Source: Actinoplanes subtropicus (GTDB lineage: Bacteria; Actinomycetota; Actinomycetes; Mycobacteriales; Micromonosporaceae). Taken from it: a stretch of 64,000 nucleotides of DNA. The position numbers and the translations under genes are program-made. Within the stretch, counting starts at the first letter, position 1; every line of letters starts with the position of its first letter. Below the pieces are notes generated by a model. It saw only the letters and a program-made list of their open reading frames with translations, had not been told where the DNA came from and ran no database searches. This document shows, piece by piece, positions 42,992-50,948 of the stretch. Where the stretch lies: NCBI RefSeq assembly GCF_000721705.1, contig NZ_JOJL01000027.1, positions 1 to 64,000 of the forward strand, in the 5' to 3' direction.

Positions 42992-44215
42992 GTGACACAG
43001 TCCACGGTCATTCTCGTCTTGGTGATCGTCACCGCGCTCGGTTTCGACTTCACCAACGGCTTCCACGACACGGCCAACGCGATGGCCACCTCCATCGCCA
43101 CGGGCGCGCTGCGGCCAAAGGTGGCCGTAGCTCTTTCGGGTGCCCTCAACCTCGTCGGCGCCTTCCTCTCGGTGGAGGTCGCGCTGACCGTGACCAACGC
43201 CGTCGTCAAGCTGCAGAACTCGAACGGCACGCCCAAGGCGTCGCTCACCGCGGACGGCGGCGAGGCGCTCCTGCTGATCATCCTGGCCGGCCTGGTCGGC
43301 GGGATCATCTGGAACCTGCTGACCTGGCTGCTGGGCCTCCCCTCGTCCTCGTCGCACGCGCTGTTCGGCGGGCTGATCGGGGCGACCGTCGCGGGCCTCG
43401 GCTGGGCCGGCGTCAACTGGAACGGCAACGGCACCAAGCTCGACGGCGTGGTCGGCAAGGTGATCCTCCCGGCGGTCCTGTCCCCGGTGATCGCCGGCAT
43501 CGTGGCCGGCGTCGGCACCTGGCTGATCTACCGGGCCGTGGTCGGCGTGGCGCAGAAGTACACCGACAACGGGTTCCGCTGGGGCCAGATCGGCAGCGCC
43601 TCGCTGGTCTCGCTGGCGCACGGCACCAACGACGCACAGAAGACGATGGGCGTCATCACCCTCGCGCTGATCGCCTCCGGCCACTGGACCAGCACCTCGA
43701 GCATCCCGTTCTGGGTGAAGGTGTGCTGCGCCCTCGCGATCGCCATGGGCACCTACCTCGGCGGCTGGCGGATCATCCGCACCCTGGGCAAGGGCCTGGT
43801 GGAGATCGCGCCGCCGCAGGGCATGGCGGCCGAGTCGGCGTCGGCCGCGGTCATCCTGGCCTCGAGCCACCTCGGCTTCGCGCTCTCCACCACGCACGTC
43901 GCGACCGGGTCGATCCTCGGCTCGGGCGTCGGCAAGCCGGGCGCGCAGGTGCGCTGGCGGGTCGCCGGCCGGATGGTCTCGGCCTGGCTGATCACGCTCC
44001 CGGCGGCCGCGCTCGTGGGCGCGCTGATGTGGTACCTCGGCGACCTGATCAGCGGCGTCGCCGGCGCGATCGTGATCTTCCTGCTCCTGCTCGGCGCGGC
44101 CGGGTACATGTACCTGCGCTCGCGCAAGGAGCCGGTCAGCCACGAGAACGTCAACGACGAATGGGACGAGGTCACCACCCCGTCCGAGCGCGTCCCGGCC
44201 GGCTCGGCGAACTGA
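42992..44215 (+). CDS. pit: PiT-family inorganic phosphate transporter, copy 1
   Basis: A 407-residue integral membrane protein that imports phosphate with a cation. Both PiT signatures are present: GFDFTNGFHDTANAMATSIATGAL near the N-terminus and LVSLAHGTNDAQKTMGVI in the second half. About ten to eleven helices are predicted. The GTG at 42992 follows GAGG at 9 nt. A small membrane protein and a DUF3349 gene follow, exactly as in the M. tuberculosis pitA locus. A near-identical paralogue lies at 45046. Confidence 0.95.
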   Translation: MTQSTVILVLVIVTALGFDFTNGFHDTANAMATSIATGALRPKVAVALSGALNLVGAFLSVEVALTVTNAVVKLQNSNGTPKASLTADGGEALLLIILAGLVGGIIWNLLTWLLGLPSSSSHALFGGLIGATVAGLGWAGVNWNGNGTKLDGVVGKVILPAVLSPVIAGIVAGVGTWLIYRAVVGVAQKYTDNGFRWGQIGSASLVSLAHGTNDAQKTMGVITLALIASGHWTSTSSIPFWVKVCCALAIAMGTYLGGWRIIRTLGKGLVEIAPPQGMAAESASAAVILASSHLGFALSTTHVATGSILGSGVGKPGAQVRWRVAGRMVSAWLITLPAAALVGALMWYLGDLISGVAGAIVIFLLLLGAAGYMYLRSRKEPVSHENVNDEWDEVTTPSERVPAGSAN

Positions 44216-44227
44216 GGAAAGGCAACC

Positions 44228-44545
44228 ATGGGACACAACCTGCAGTTCACCTTCGAGGCGGCCTGGAAGGTCCTGCTCGCCGGCCTGGTCCTCGGCGCCG
44301 GCCTGCCGCTACTGTTCGCGCTGGGGGTCCGCTCCCTCGCCTGGGGCGCCGGCGGCGACGCCGAGACACACGCGGCGGGCTCCGCGGGCCCGAAGGCGCA
44401 GCCGATCGGCACGGTGATCGGCTGGCTCCTGTTCGCCGTCGTGCTGGCCGGCATCGCGCTGGGCATCACGTTCATCGTGGCCAGCGGCCTGGGCAAGCAG
44501 CTGAGCTTCGAGCACGTCTTCCCGACGATCGTGAACAAGCACTGA
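44228..44545 (+). CDS. Small membrane protein of the pit operon, copy 1
   Basis: A 105-residue protein with two transmembrane helices (about 18-40, KVLLAGLVLGAGLPLLFALGV; about 65-86, GWLLFAVVLAGIALGITFIVA). It is the counterpart of the small protein encoded next to pitA in mycobacteria (Rv0544c position). It lies 12 bp after pit copy 1. The shorter paralogue at 46289 shares the LEHxxPTIV-type C-terminus (FEHVFPTIVNKH). The role is unknown; it may be an accessory subunit. Confidence 0.82.
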   Translation: MGHNLQFTFEAAWKVLLAGLVLGAGLPLLFALGVRSLAWGAGGDAETHAAGSAGPKAQPIGTVIGWLLFAVVLAGIALGITFIVASGLGKQLSFEHVFPTIVNKH

Positions 44546-44557
44546 CAGGAGATCTCG

Positions 44558-44875
44558 GTGAGCGACAACCGTTCCAATTTCCTGACCCGCAGCATCGAAT
44601 GGCTGCGGGCCGGCTACCCGACCGGGGTGCCCCGGCAGGACTACGTCGCCCTGCTCGGCGTGCTGCGCCGCAAGCTGACCGAGGACGAGATCCGGCAGAT
44701 CGCCAAGTCGCTGGCCGAGCAGTCACTGCTCTCCGACGACCCGATCAGCGGCGACGACATCGAGACGATGATCAGCAACTCGATGCTCCAGGAGGCCACT
44801 CCGGCGGACGTCGCGCGGGTCTCCGCGCACCTTGCCGCCGGCGGCTGGCCGCTGGTGGACCCGCCGACCGAATGA
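44558..44875 (+). CDS. DUF3349 family protein
   Basis: A 105-residue soluble, helical protein (FLTRSIEWLRAGYPTGVPRQDYVALLGVLRRKLTEDEI) of the DUF3349 family, like Rv0543c of M. tuberculosis. The GTG at 44558 follows CAGGAG. It is the third gene of the pit operon. It has no copy beside the second pit gene. The function is unknown; conserved linkage suggests a role tied to phosphate uptake. Confidence 0.87.
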   Translation: MSDNRSNFLTRSIEWLRAGYPTGVPRQDYVALLGVLRRKLTEDEIRQIAKSLAEQSLLSDDPISGDDIETMISNSMLQEATPADVARVSAHLAAGGWPLVDPPTE

Positions 44876-44893
44876 TGAACCTCACATGAACGG

Positions 44894-44912
44894 CCGGGGC
44901 CATGCGCCCCGG
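44894..44912 (+). terminator. Hairpin after the first pit operon
   Basis: CCGGGGC and GCCCCGG pair perfectly around a 5-nt loop, 19 bp past the DUF3349 stop. A pyrimidine-rich stretch follows, without a long T run. Confidence 0.65.
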
Positions 44913-44999
44913 ACTTCCGCTTTCCGTAGCCAGCTGACTACCTTGCGTAGATCCTCAGTGAACGGCCAGTTAACAGGGATGGAACATCGAAAAGGTGAG

Positions 45000-45030
45000 A
45001 TTCATCCTCTGGCAACGGTAGCGTCATCCG
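45000..45030 (+). promoter_or_regulatory. Possible PhoP box upstream of pit copy 2
   Basis: TTCATCC (45001-45007) and GTCATCC (45023-45029) lie exactly 22 bp apart, two turns of the 11-bp direct-repeat spacing of Streptomyces PhoP boxes (GTTCACC-type). The middle unit is poor. The region is 17-45 bp before the pit start. Support is by spacing and partial sequence match only. Confidence 0.35.
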
Positions 45031-45045
45031 GGTGACCATCACGGC

Positions 45046-46278
45046 GTGACACATGCTTCGGTGATCCTCGCTCTGGTCATCGTGACCGCGCTGGCCTTCG
45101 ACTTCACCAACGGGTTCCACGACACGGCGAACGCGATGGCGACGACCATCGCGACCAAGGCGCTGAAGCCGCGGGCCGCCGTGGCCCTGTCCGGCGTACT
45201 CAATCTGGTCGGTGCTTTTCTGTCGGTGCAGGTCGCGCTCACCGTCACGAACGCGGTCGTCAAGATCCAGAATTCCGACGGTACGCCGAAGGGGTCGCTG
45301 ACCGCGGGCGGCGGCGAGGCGCTCCTGCTGATCATCCTGGCCGGCCTGGTCGGCGGGATCATCTGGAACCTGCTGACCTGGCTGCTCGGCCTCCCCTCGT
45401 CCTCCTCGCACGCGCTGTTCGGCGGCCTGATCGGCGCCACCGTGGCGGGCCTCGGCTGGGCCGGGGTGAAGTGGAACGGCGACGGCTCGAAGCTGGACGG
45501 CGTGGTCGGCAAGGTGCTGCTGCCGGCGGTCGTGTCCCCGGTCATCGCGGGGGTGGTCGCCGCCGTCGGCACCTGGGTCATCTTCAAGATCGTGGCCGGG
45601 GTCGCCGTCCGCTACACCCGGCAGGGCTTCAAGTGGGGTCAGATCGGCAGCGCCTCGCTGGTCTCGCTGGCGCACGGCACCAACGACGCGCAGAAGACGA
45701 TGGGCGTCATCACCCTCGCGCTGATCGCCTCCGGCCACTGGGCCGACACCAAGAGCATCCCGCTGTGGGTGAAGGTGGCCTGCGCCGTCGCCATCGCGCT
45801 GGGCACCTACCTCGGCGGCTGGCGGATCATCCGTACGCTCGGAAAGGGTTTGGTGGATATCGCCCCCGCCCAGGGGATGGCCGCCCAGTCCGCGTCCGCC
45901 GCGGTCATTCTGGCCTCGAGCCACCTCGGCTTCGCGCTCTCCACCACGCACGTCGCGACCGGCTCGGTGCTCGGCTCCGGCGTCGGCCGGCCGGCCGGCG
46001 AGGTGCGCTGGCGGGTGGCCGGCCGGATGGTGCTCGCCTGGCTGATCACGCTGCCCGCGGCCGGTCTGGTCGGCGCCGCGATGTGGTGGGTCGGCGACCT
46101 GATCGGCGGGCTGGCCGGCGCGCTGGTCGTGTTCCTGATCCTGGTCGCCTCGGCCACGGCGATGTGGCGGCGGTCCCGCCGCGTCCCGGTCGGCGAGCAC
46201 AACGTCAACGACGACTGGAACCCGGCCGTCGCCGGCGCCGCCGTTCCCGAGCGCGTCGCCGTCACCGCGGCGAACTGA
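45046..46278 (+). CDS. pit: PiT-family inorganic phosphate transporter, copy 2
   Basis: A 410-residue paralogue of the protein at 42992. Long stretches are identical, including both PiT signatures (FDFTNGFHDTANAMATTIATKAL, LVSLAHGTNDAQKTMGVI). Differences cluster in loops and the C-terminal tail. The GTG at 45046 starts the same N-terminus as copy 1. The two genes plus their small partners represent a tandem duplication of about 2 kb; only copy 1 kept the DUF3349 gene, and a GDPD remnant follows copy 2. Confidence 0.95.
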   Translation: MTHASVILALVIVTALAFDFTNGFHDTANAMATTIATKALKPRAAVALSGVLNLVGAFLSVQVALTVTNAVVKIQNSDGTPKGSLTAGGGEALLLIILAGLVGGIIWNLLTWLLGLPSSSSHALFGGLIGATVAGLGWAGVKWNGDGSKLDGVVGKVLLPAVVSPVIAGVVAAVGTWVIFKIVAGVAVRYTRQGFKWGQIGSASLVSLAHGTNDAQKTMGVITLALIASGHWADTKSIPLWVKVACAVAIALGTYLGGWRIIRTLGKGLVDIAPAQGMAAQSASAAVILASSHLGFALSTTHVATGSVLGSGVGRPAGEVRWRVAGRMVLAWLITLPAAGLVGAAMWWVGDLIGGLAGALVVFLILVASATAMWRRSRRVPVGEHNVNDDWNPAVAGAAVPERVAVTAAN

Positions 46279-46288
46279 GAGGCACACG

Positions 46289-46573
46289 ATGAGCAACCTG
46301 GGTTTCGCCCTCGACGGCGCCTGGCGGGTGCTGCTGGCCGGGCTCGCGCTCGGCGCCGGCCTGCCGATCCTGTTCGCGCTGGGCATCCGCTCGCTGGCCT
46401 GGTCCGCCGCCGGCCCGGCGCCGCGCGTGGCGGCCCGGGTGGCGGGGTACGGACTGTTCGCGATCGTGCTGCTCGGGATCGCGCTCGGCATCACCTTCAT
46501 CGTGGCGACCGGTTTCGGGAAGGCGCTCAGCTTCGAGCACATCTACCCGACGATCGTCGCGAAGAAGCACTGA
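46289..46573 (+). CDS. Small membrane protein of the pit operon, copy 2
   Basis: A 94-residue protein with two transmembrane helices and the same ends as the 105-residue paralogue (GAWRVLLAGLALGAGLPILFALGIRSLAW; FEHIYPTIVAKKH). About ten residues of the central loop are missing relative to copy 1. It starts 10 bp after pit copy 2. Its last 31 bp overlap the end of the antisense GDPD remnant. Confidence 0.8.
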   Translation: MSNLGFALDGAWRVLLAGLALGAGLPILFALGIRSLAWSAAGPAPRVAARVAGYGLFAIVLLGIALGITFIVATGFGKALSFEHIYPTIVAKKH

Positions 46574-46857
46574 CGCAGCTTGCGGGCCAGGACGCCGATG
46601 TCGGCCTGGCCGGTGAACAGGCCGTCGATCCCCGCCTTCAGGAACGTGATCTGCTCGTCGAGCGCCCTGCCGTACGCGTTCGGATCGGTGCCCACCTGGT
46701 AGTCGGCCGGCAGGAACTGGTTCTCGGCGCGGAAGGTGTACGGGACCACCTCGAGCCCGGCCGCGTGCGCGTCGGCGACCAGCGGGGTCGGCGTGCCCAG
46801 CGTGTTGTCCGCCTTCCGCGGGATGACGTCGGTCGGCCACAAGTTCCTCCAGGGGAT
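46543..46857 (-). pseudogene. Truncated glycerophosphodiester phosphodiesterase (GlpQ/UgpQ-like)
   Basis: The open frame encodes only the last quarter of a GDPD: LWPTDVIPRK, then LVADAHAAGLEVVPYTFRAE and, before the C-terminus, FLKAGIDGLFTGQADIGVLAR. The catalytic His/Glu region that lies upstream in real enzymes is missing. An in-frame TGA at 46860-46858 closes the fragment. Linkage to a phosphate transporter suggests an original phosphate-scavenging role, releasing phosphate from glycerophosphodiesters. Confidence 0.8.
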
Positions 46858-46860
46858 TCA

Positions 46861-46883
46861 CCCCCGGCGGCCCTCGCCGGGGG
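46861..46883. terminator. Strong hairpin next to the GDPD remnant
   Basis: CCCCCGGCG and CGCCGGGGG pair perfectly around a 5-nt loop, and a second 6-bp stem (GTCCCG...CGGGAC) follows at 46884-46906. It sits between the remnant and the next gene. The remaining 46907-47039 gap shows no gene. Confidence 0.6.
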
Positions 46884-47039
46884 TCCCGCGGCCAGTCGAC
46901 GGGACCGGGGCGGCGCAGTGGCGAAGGCGACATGGCGATCACGCAAACGGCATGGGAAGCATCTATCGAAGGATCTCGCGCTCTCTTACTGTTGTCACTC
47001 GAATGCGGACGGGTACGATTTCGCCGGCTGGAGAGGGCC

Positions 47040-47633
47040 ATGGGATTTCTGGACCGAGTGCTCCCGGGGCGGAACGCGCCCGCGTCCGCGGCCACGCCCC
47101 GGCACGCCCTCGAGGCCGACGAGCAGCCGCGCAGCTCCCAGGCGGAACGGCAGGACCCGATCGAGGTACGCATCCCGCCGCTGCAGCCGCCGCCCCCGCC
47201 GGCCGCGCCGCGCGTCGACGTGACCCAGCTGCTCGGCCGCAACCTCGCCGACCCGTTCGCCCAGGAGATCTGCCGCGAGTACGCGCTGTTGCCGGCCCTG
47301 GGCACCGCTCCCGCCCGGTCGTACCAGTCGCCGTCACTGGGCGTGTCGCTGCTCGCCGACGACTACGGCACGGTGATCAACATCTTCCTGCACTTCCACG
47401 GCGATCTGGGTTTCCAGCCGTACGCCGGGTCGATCCCCGGGCGCGGCGGCACGATCCCGAAGCGCAGCAGCTTGTGGGTGGCGCTGGGCCGGCCGGACCA
47501 GAGCACCGACCCGAACCGCGACCGGATCAACGAGTACGGCGCCTCCGACCAGTGGCGGTTCCCGACCTTCACGATGCACGCCTTGTACGCTCTCGACAAC
47601 GAGGACCTGCTGAGGCTGACGTTGAGGCACTGA
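47040..47633 (+). CDS. Hypothetical protein linked to a two-component system
   Basis: A 197-residue protein. The first about 65 residues are low-complexity (Arg/Ala/Pro-rich with PPLQPPPPPAAP). The C-terminal about 130 residues form a compact domain (LLGRNLADPFAQEICREYALLPALG, VSLLADDYGTVINIFLHFHG). No family was recognised. GGAGAGGG precedes the ATG. The stop codon overlaps the kinase start region (TGAATG), so the three genes form one unit. It may be an accessory sensor or target of the kinase. Confidence 0.7.
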   Translation: MGFLDRVLPGRNAPASAATPRHALEADEQPRSSQAERQDPIEVRIPPLQPPPPPAAPRVDVTQLLGRNLADPFAQEICREYALLPALGTAPARSYQSPSLGVSLLADDYGTVINIFLHFHGDLGFQPYAGSIPGRGGTIPKRSSLWVALGRPDQSTDPNRDRINEYGASDQWRFPTFTMHALYALDNEDLLRLTLRH

Positions 47634-48731
47634 ATGTCGCTGTTGCCCGCTCTCTGGGACGAACCGCGCGCGCCGGGCGCGCCGCCGCGGAACTGGCGTG
47701 ATGGGGCGCTGGCCGGCACCTTCTGCGCCCTGGCAGTCGTCGAGGGCCTGACCCGGCCCGATCTGCCCGGCGGCGCGGTCGCGGTCGTCCTGGTCGTCCT
47801 GCTCGCGCCGACGCTGCTCTGGCGGCGCAGTCACCCGTTGCTGATGGTCGCCATCGCGTTCCCGGCAACCTTCGTCGCCCCGTTCCTCACCGGCGGGGTC
47901 CCGCCCGAGGCGCGGTCGCTCGCCTTCCTGATCCTGCTGCCGTACTCGTTGCTGCGCTGGGGTTCCGGCCGTTCGATCGCCGCCGGCATCGCGATCATGG
48001 TGGCCAAGATCGTGGCGTCGGTGGCGGCCGGTCAGATGACGGCCGGGACCGCGCTCGCCGGGGCGGCGGTGACCTTCGCGGTCGCGGCGCTGGGCGTGGC
48101 GATGCGCTACCGGGCCGCCGCCCGGCGACGGGAGCTCGACCAGGTGCGGCTGGTGGAGCGGGAGCGGCTCGCCCGCGACCTGCACGACACGGTCGCCCAC
48201 CACGTGAGCGCGATGGCGATCCGCGCCCAGGCCGGGCTCGCGATGGCCGGCAGCGATCCCACGGCCGCCACCGACGCGCTGAAGGTGATCGAGGCCGAGG
48301 CGGCAAAGGCTTTGACCGAGATGCGTACGGTCGTGGCCGCGCTCCGCAGCGACGACCCCGTGCCGCTGCTGGCCTTCGCGGGCGGGCACCCGCCGGTCGA
48401 CCTGGATGTCACCGGTGACCTGAACACGCTCGCGCCCGCGGTCGGCGCGGCGGTCTTCCGGCTCGCGCAGGAGGCGGTCACCAACGCCCGCCGACACGCC
48501 AGGGACGCGACCCGGATCGAGGTGCGGGTGGCCACCGACGACGAGGCGGTGCACCTGCGGGTGACCGACGACGGGTCGCCGGCCGAGGAGCCGCCGGCCG
48601 GCCGGGGCTTCGGGCTGGCCGGGATGCGGGAGCGGGCAGAGCTGCTCGGCGGGGTCTGCACGGCCGGGCCCGACCCCGGCCGCGGGTGGAGCGTCACCGC
48701 CACCCTGCCGCGCACCGGGCCGGCGTCGTGA
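47634..48731 (+). CDS. NarL-system sensor histidine kinase
   Basis: A 365-residue membrane kinase with about five transmembrane helices in the first 160 residues, and no obvious separate sensor. A HisKA_3 dimerisation domain carries the phospho-acceptor His in RDLHDTVAHHVSAMAIRAQ, and an ATPase domain ends GFGLAGMRERAELLGG. It belongs to the DesK/LiaS-like group that responds to membrane or envelope stress. It is followed, with a 4-nt overlap, by its LuxR-type regulator. Confidence 0.9.
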   Translation: MSLLPALWDEPRAPGAPPRNWRDGALAGTFCALAVVEGLTRPDLPGGAVAVVLVVLLAPTLLWRRSHPLLMVAIAFPATFVAPFLTGGVPPEARSLAFLILLPYSLLRWGSGRSIAAGIAIMVAKIVASVAAGQMTAGTALAGAAVTFAVAALGVAMRYRAAARRRELDQVRLVERERLARDLHDTVAHHVSAMAIRAQAGLAMAGSDPTAATDALKVIEAEAAKALTEMRTVVAALRSDDPVPLLAFAGGHPPVDLDVTGDLNTLAPAVGAAVFRLAQEAVTNARRHARDATRIEVRVATDDEAVHLRVTDDGSPAEEPPAGRGFGLAGMRERAELLGGVCTAGPDPGRGWSVTATLPRTGPAS

Positions 48732-49351
48732 CCCTGCGCGTGCTGGTCGCCGACGACCAGGAGATCGTCCGCACCGGGCTGGCCATGCTGCTGAACTCGC
48801 GCCCGGGCATCGAGGTGGTCGCGGTCGCCGCGGACGGTCAGGAGGCGGTGGACCTGGCCCAGGCCGTACGGCCGGATGTCTGTCTGCTCGATATCCGCAT
48901 GCCGGTGCTGGACGGCATCGAGGCGACCCGCCGCCTGCACCCGATCCCGGTCGTCGTGATCACCACCTTCGACCTGGACGAGCACGTCTTCGCGGCGCTG
49001 CAGGCGGGCGCCCGAGGTTTCCTGCTCAAGGAGGCCGGCGCCGAACTGCTCGACCAGGCGGTCCGCGCGGCCGCCTCGGGCGACGCGCTCATCGCGCCGA
49101 GCATCACCGCGCGGCTGCTCGGCACGTTCGCCACCGGGAAGGCGCGCCGCCGGCCGCTCGAGCCGCTCACCGACCGCGAGGAGGAGGTGCTCGCCGTGGT
49201 CGCCCGCGGCCGCACCAACCAGGAGATCGCCGCCGAGCTGTACATCAGCCTCAGCACGGTGAAGACCCACATCGCCAGCCTGATGATCAAGCTGCCGGCC
49301 CGGAACCGGGTCGAGATCGCGATGTGGGCCTACGAGAACGGCCGCGCCTGA
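48728..49351 (+). CDS. NarL/LuxR-family response regulator
   Basis: A 207-residue regulator. The receiver domain (1-120) has DD, phospho-acceptor Asp in VCLLDIRMPVLDG and Lys in LLKEAG. The LuxR helix-turn-helix is at about 140-200 (LTDREEEVLAVVARGRTNQEIAAELYISLSTVKTHIASLM). The GTG at 48728 overlaps the kinase stop as GTGA. It is the output of the kinase at 47634; target promoters cannot be deduced. Confidence 0.93.
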   Translation: MTLRVLVADDQEIVRTGLAMLLNSRPGIEVVAVAADGQEAVDLAQAVRPDVCLLDIRMPVLDGIEATRRLHPIPVVVITTFDLDEHVFAALQAGARGFLLKEAGAELLDQAVRAAASGDALIAPSITARLLGTFATGKARRRPLEPLTDREEEVLAVVARGRTNQEIAAELYISLSTVKTHIASLMIKLPARNRVEIAMWAYENGRA

Positions 49352-49357
49352 CCTCTG

Positions 49358-49399
49358 GGCGGCCGCGTCTCTTGGCGGCCGCGCCTCTTGGCGGCCGCG
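49358..49399. repeat. Three copies of GGCGGCCGCG at 16-bp spacing
   Basis: The 10-mer occurs at 49358, 49374 and 49390, with similar 6-bp spacers (TCTCTT, CCTCTT). It lies between the convergent response-regulator and RDD genes. Each 10-mer contains GCGGCCGC, so the RNA could form several alternative hairpins. Confidence 0.8.
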
Positions 49400-49404
49400 C
49401 CGTT

Positions 49405-50040
49405 CTAGAGATAGCGGACGATCGAATTGGCCATCCGATCGTGCAGTGTGCGTTGTCGATCACCGAAGCACATGAACGAATCCACCCAGAAATAGATGCC
49501 TAACGTGAATACGTTCAGAACCCACCCGAGCAGTCCTTTGATGCAGAATTCGCGCAGCGCCATCCGGCCCCAGTCGAACGCCGAACCGGTGTTCGCGTCG
49601 GCGACCACGTGGCCGAGCAGTTTCTTCGCCGGTGTCTGCCCGTCCGACCAGGTGAACATCGACCAGACAAGCCAGCCGATCCACAATGTCACCACCGCGA
49701 GCAGGCCGTCGAGCAGCATCGCGCCGAACCGCCCGCCGGCCGAGACCAGCGCCGGGCCGGCCGCCTGCGGATATGCCGCCGGAACCGGCTGGGGTTGCCG
49801 CATGGCGGGCGCGGTGGGTTGATACGGCTGGACGGCCTGGCCCGGCAGATAGGCGGGACTGACGGGATTGCCGTAGGTATGCGGAGCCACGCCGCCCGGG
49901 CTGCCGTAAGCCTGCGGCGGTGCCGAATACGTCGGCCCGTGCTGATGTGTCGGCTGACCGTACGCCTGCTGGTGGCCCGAAATCGGGGGTTGGCCGTTGG
50001 CGTGCGGTGGATTCGGGAATCCGGCAGGCGTCTCACTCAC
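49405..50040 (-). CDS. RDD-family membrane protein with Pro/Gln/Tyr-rich N-terminus
   Basis: A 211-residue protein. The first about 95 residues are a disordered Pro/Gln/Tyr/Gly-rich region with PYQP- and QAYG-type repeats. An RDD domain follows with Arg/Asp-containing helix 1 (AGGRFGAMLLDGLLAVVTLWIGWLVW), a second segment and GDRQRTLHDRMANSIVRYL at the end. RDD proteins are small membrane proteins of unclear, possibly ion-transport, function. The organisation is common in actinomycetes. Confidence 0.88.
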   Translation of the reverse strand: MSETPAGFPNPPHANGQPPISGHQQAYGQPTHQHGPTYSAPPQAYGSPGGVAPHTYGNPVSPAYLPGQAVQPYQPTAPAMRQPQPVPAAYPQAAGPALVSAGGRFGAMLLDGLLAVVTLWIGWLVWSMFTWSDGQTPAKKLLGHVVADANTGSAFDWGRMALREFCIKGLLGWVLNVFTLGIYFWVDSFMCFGDRQRTLHDRMANSIVRYL

Positions 50041-50665
50041 CGAAGGCTTACCTCTCCGCTATTACCAAGATGGAAAGCCCAGGCTCGACGAAATCCGGAG
50101 GGCCGTCAATCATTCGGACGGGTGCCTCGTTCCGGTTAAGGCCGGACACCGGGCGGCCTCGGGGTTTGTCGGCGCAAGGCGAGCAGCCGACCGCGACCCT
50201 GAAGTCCTCCTCGTCGCCGTGGCGCTCGCCGACCATGGCGTCGGCTTCATGGCGTCCCGTTGTCCGCCGTTGTCCGTTATGAAGCGCCGACGCGACGGCA
50301 GCCTGCGCCGCGCCGGTGATCCCTGCCGACGCCATGGATCAGTCCGACGCCACGCCGGCCCCGCAGCGCGTGGTCGCGGCACAACGCCGATCACGTCGGC
50401 GGGCTACGGCCAAAGGACGGATACTGCCCGCTGGCCGAGATGCGGTGGCGTCGGCGAAGGCGGACGGGCGGTGGGCGGCGGCCTACGCCTCGCCCTCGGA
50501 GGCCGAGGCGTCCGCCGACCTGCTGACCGGCGATCAACCGACCAAGCCGTCGCACAGCATGACGCCGACGGGGTCTTCTCGCACACGCTCATGCCGATGT
50601 GCGGGCGTCCGGCCGCCTACCGCGGCTGGCCGGCCGAACGCGACCACAGCTCCCTTTCCCTGCGG
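50041..50665. other. Gap with only decayed coding sequence
   Basis: No intact gene is supported here. Short stretches such as EVLLVAVALADHGVGFMA (about 50205-50260) look like eroded protein but could not be assigned. A clearer YdeI-like remnant is listed separately at 50412. Confidence 0.4.
50412..50535 (+). pseudogene. Remnant of a YdeI/OmdA-family gene
   Basis: One frame encodes KGRILPAGRDAVASAKADGR followed by WAAAYASPSEAEASADLL. This matches the helical C-terminal half of YdeI/OmdA proteins (the AAKADGRWDxAY signature). Frames before and after do not continue the family, so only a fragment survives. Confidence 0.45.
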
Positions 50666-50741
50666 CTTTGCTCTGCTCACCTATACGCACCGAAATCGAG
50701 CGGGCGTTCGATTTCGGTGCGTATAGGTGGGCAGAGCAAAG
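50666..50741. repeat. 34-bp inverted repeat with 8-bp loop (snap-back element)
   Basis: The arms 50666-50699 and 50708-50741 are complementary at 33 of 34 positions. The left arm starts CTTTGCTCTGCTCACC and ends CGAAATCGA. The pairing continues as CCTGC/GCAGG beyond a 2-nt bulge. The loop is GCGGGCGT. GC content is clearly lower than in its surroundings. It is far longer than a terminator stem and lies in non-coding DNA 208 bp beyond the stop of the gene at 50949. The flanking 50742-50948 shows no gene. Confidence 0.9.
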
Positions 50742-50948
50742 GCAGGCGGACGTGTCCGGAGGTCGGTTGCGGTACAGGGCCCGCCGCCGAGGTCAAGCGT
50801 AAGGGGCCAGGGGCTGCGAGTTGTACGGAGAGCGTCTTCAGCTGCCGCTGAGAAGGCGGGTTCCGCATTTGGCCTACGTCTGGGCACTTCGCTTGTGGCC
50901 TCGTGTTCGTGCGTGGGCCGGCCGGCGGTTGCGGTCCAGGTGCGCGTG

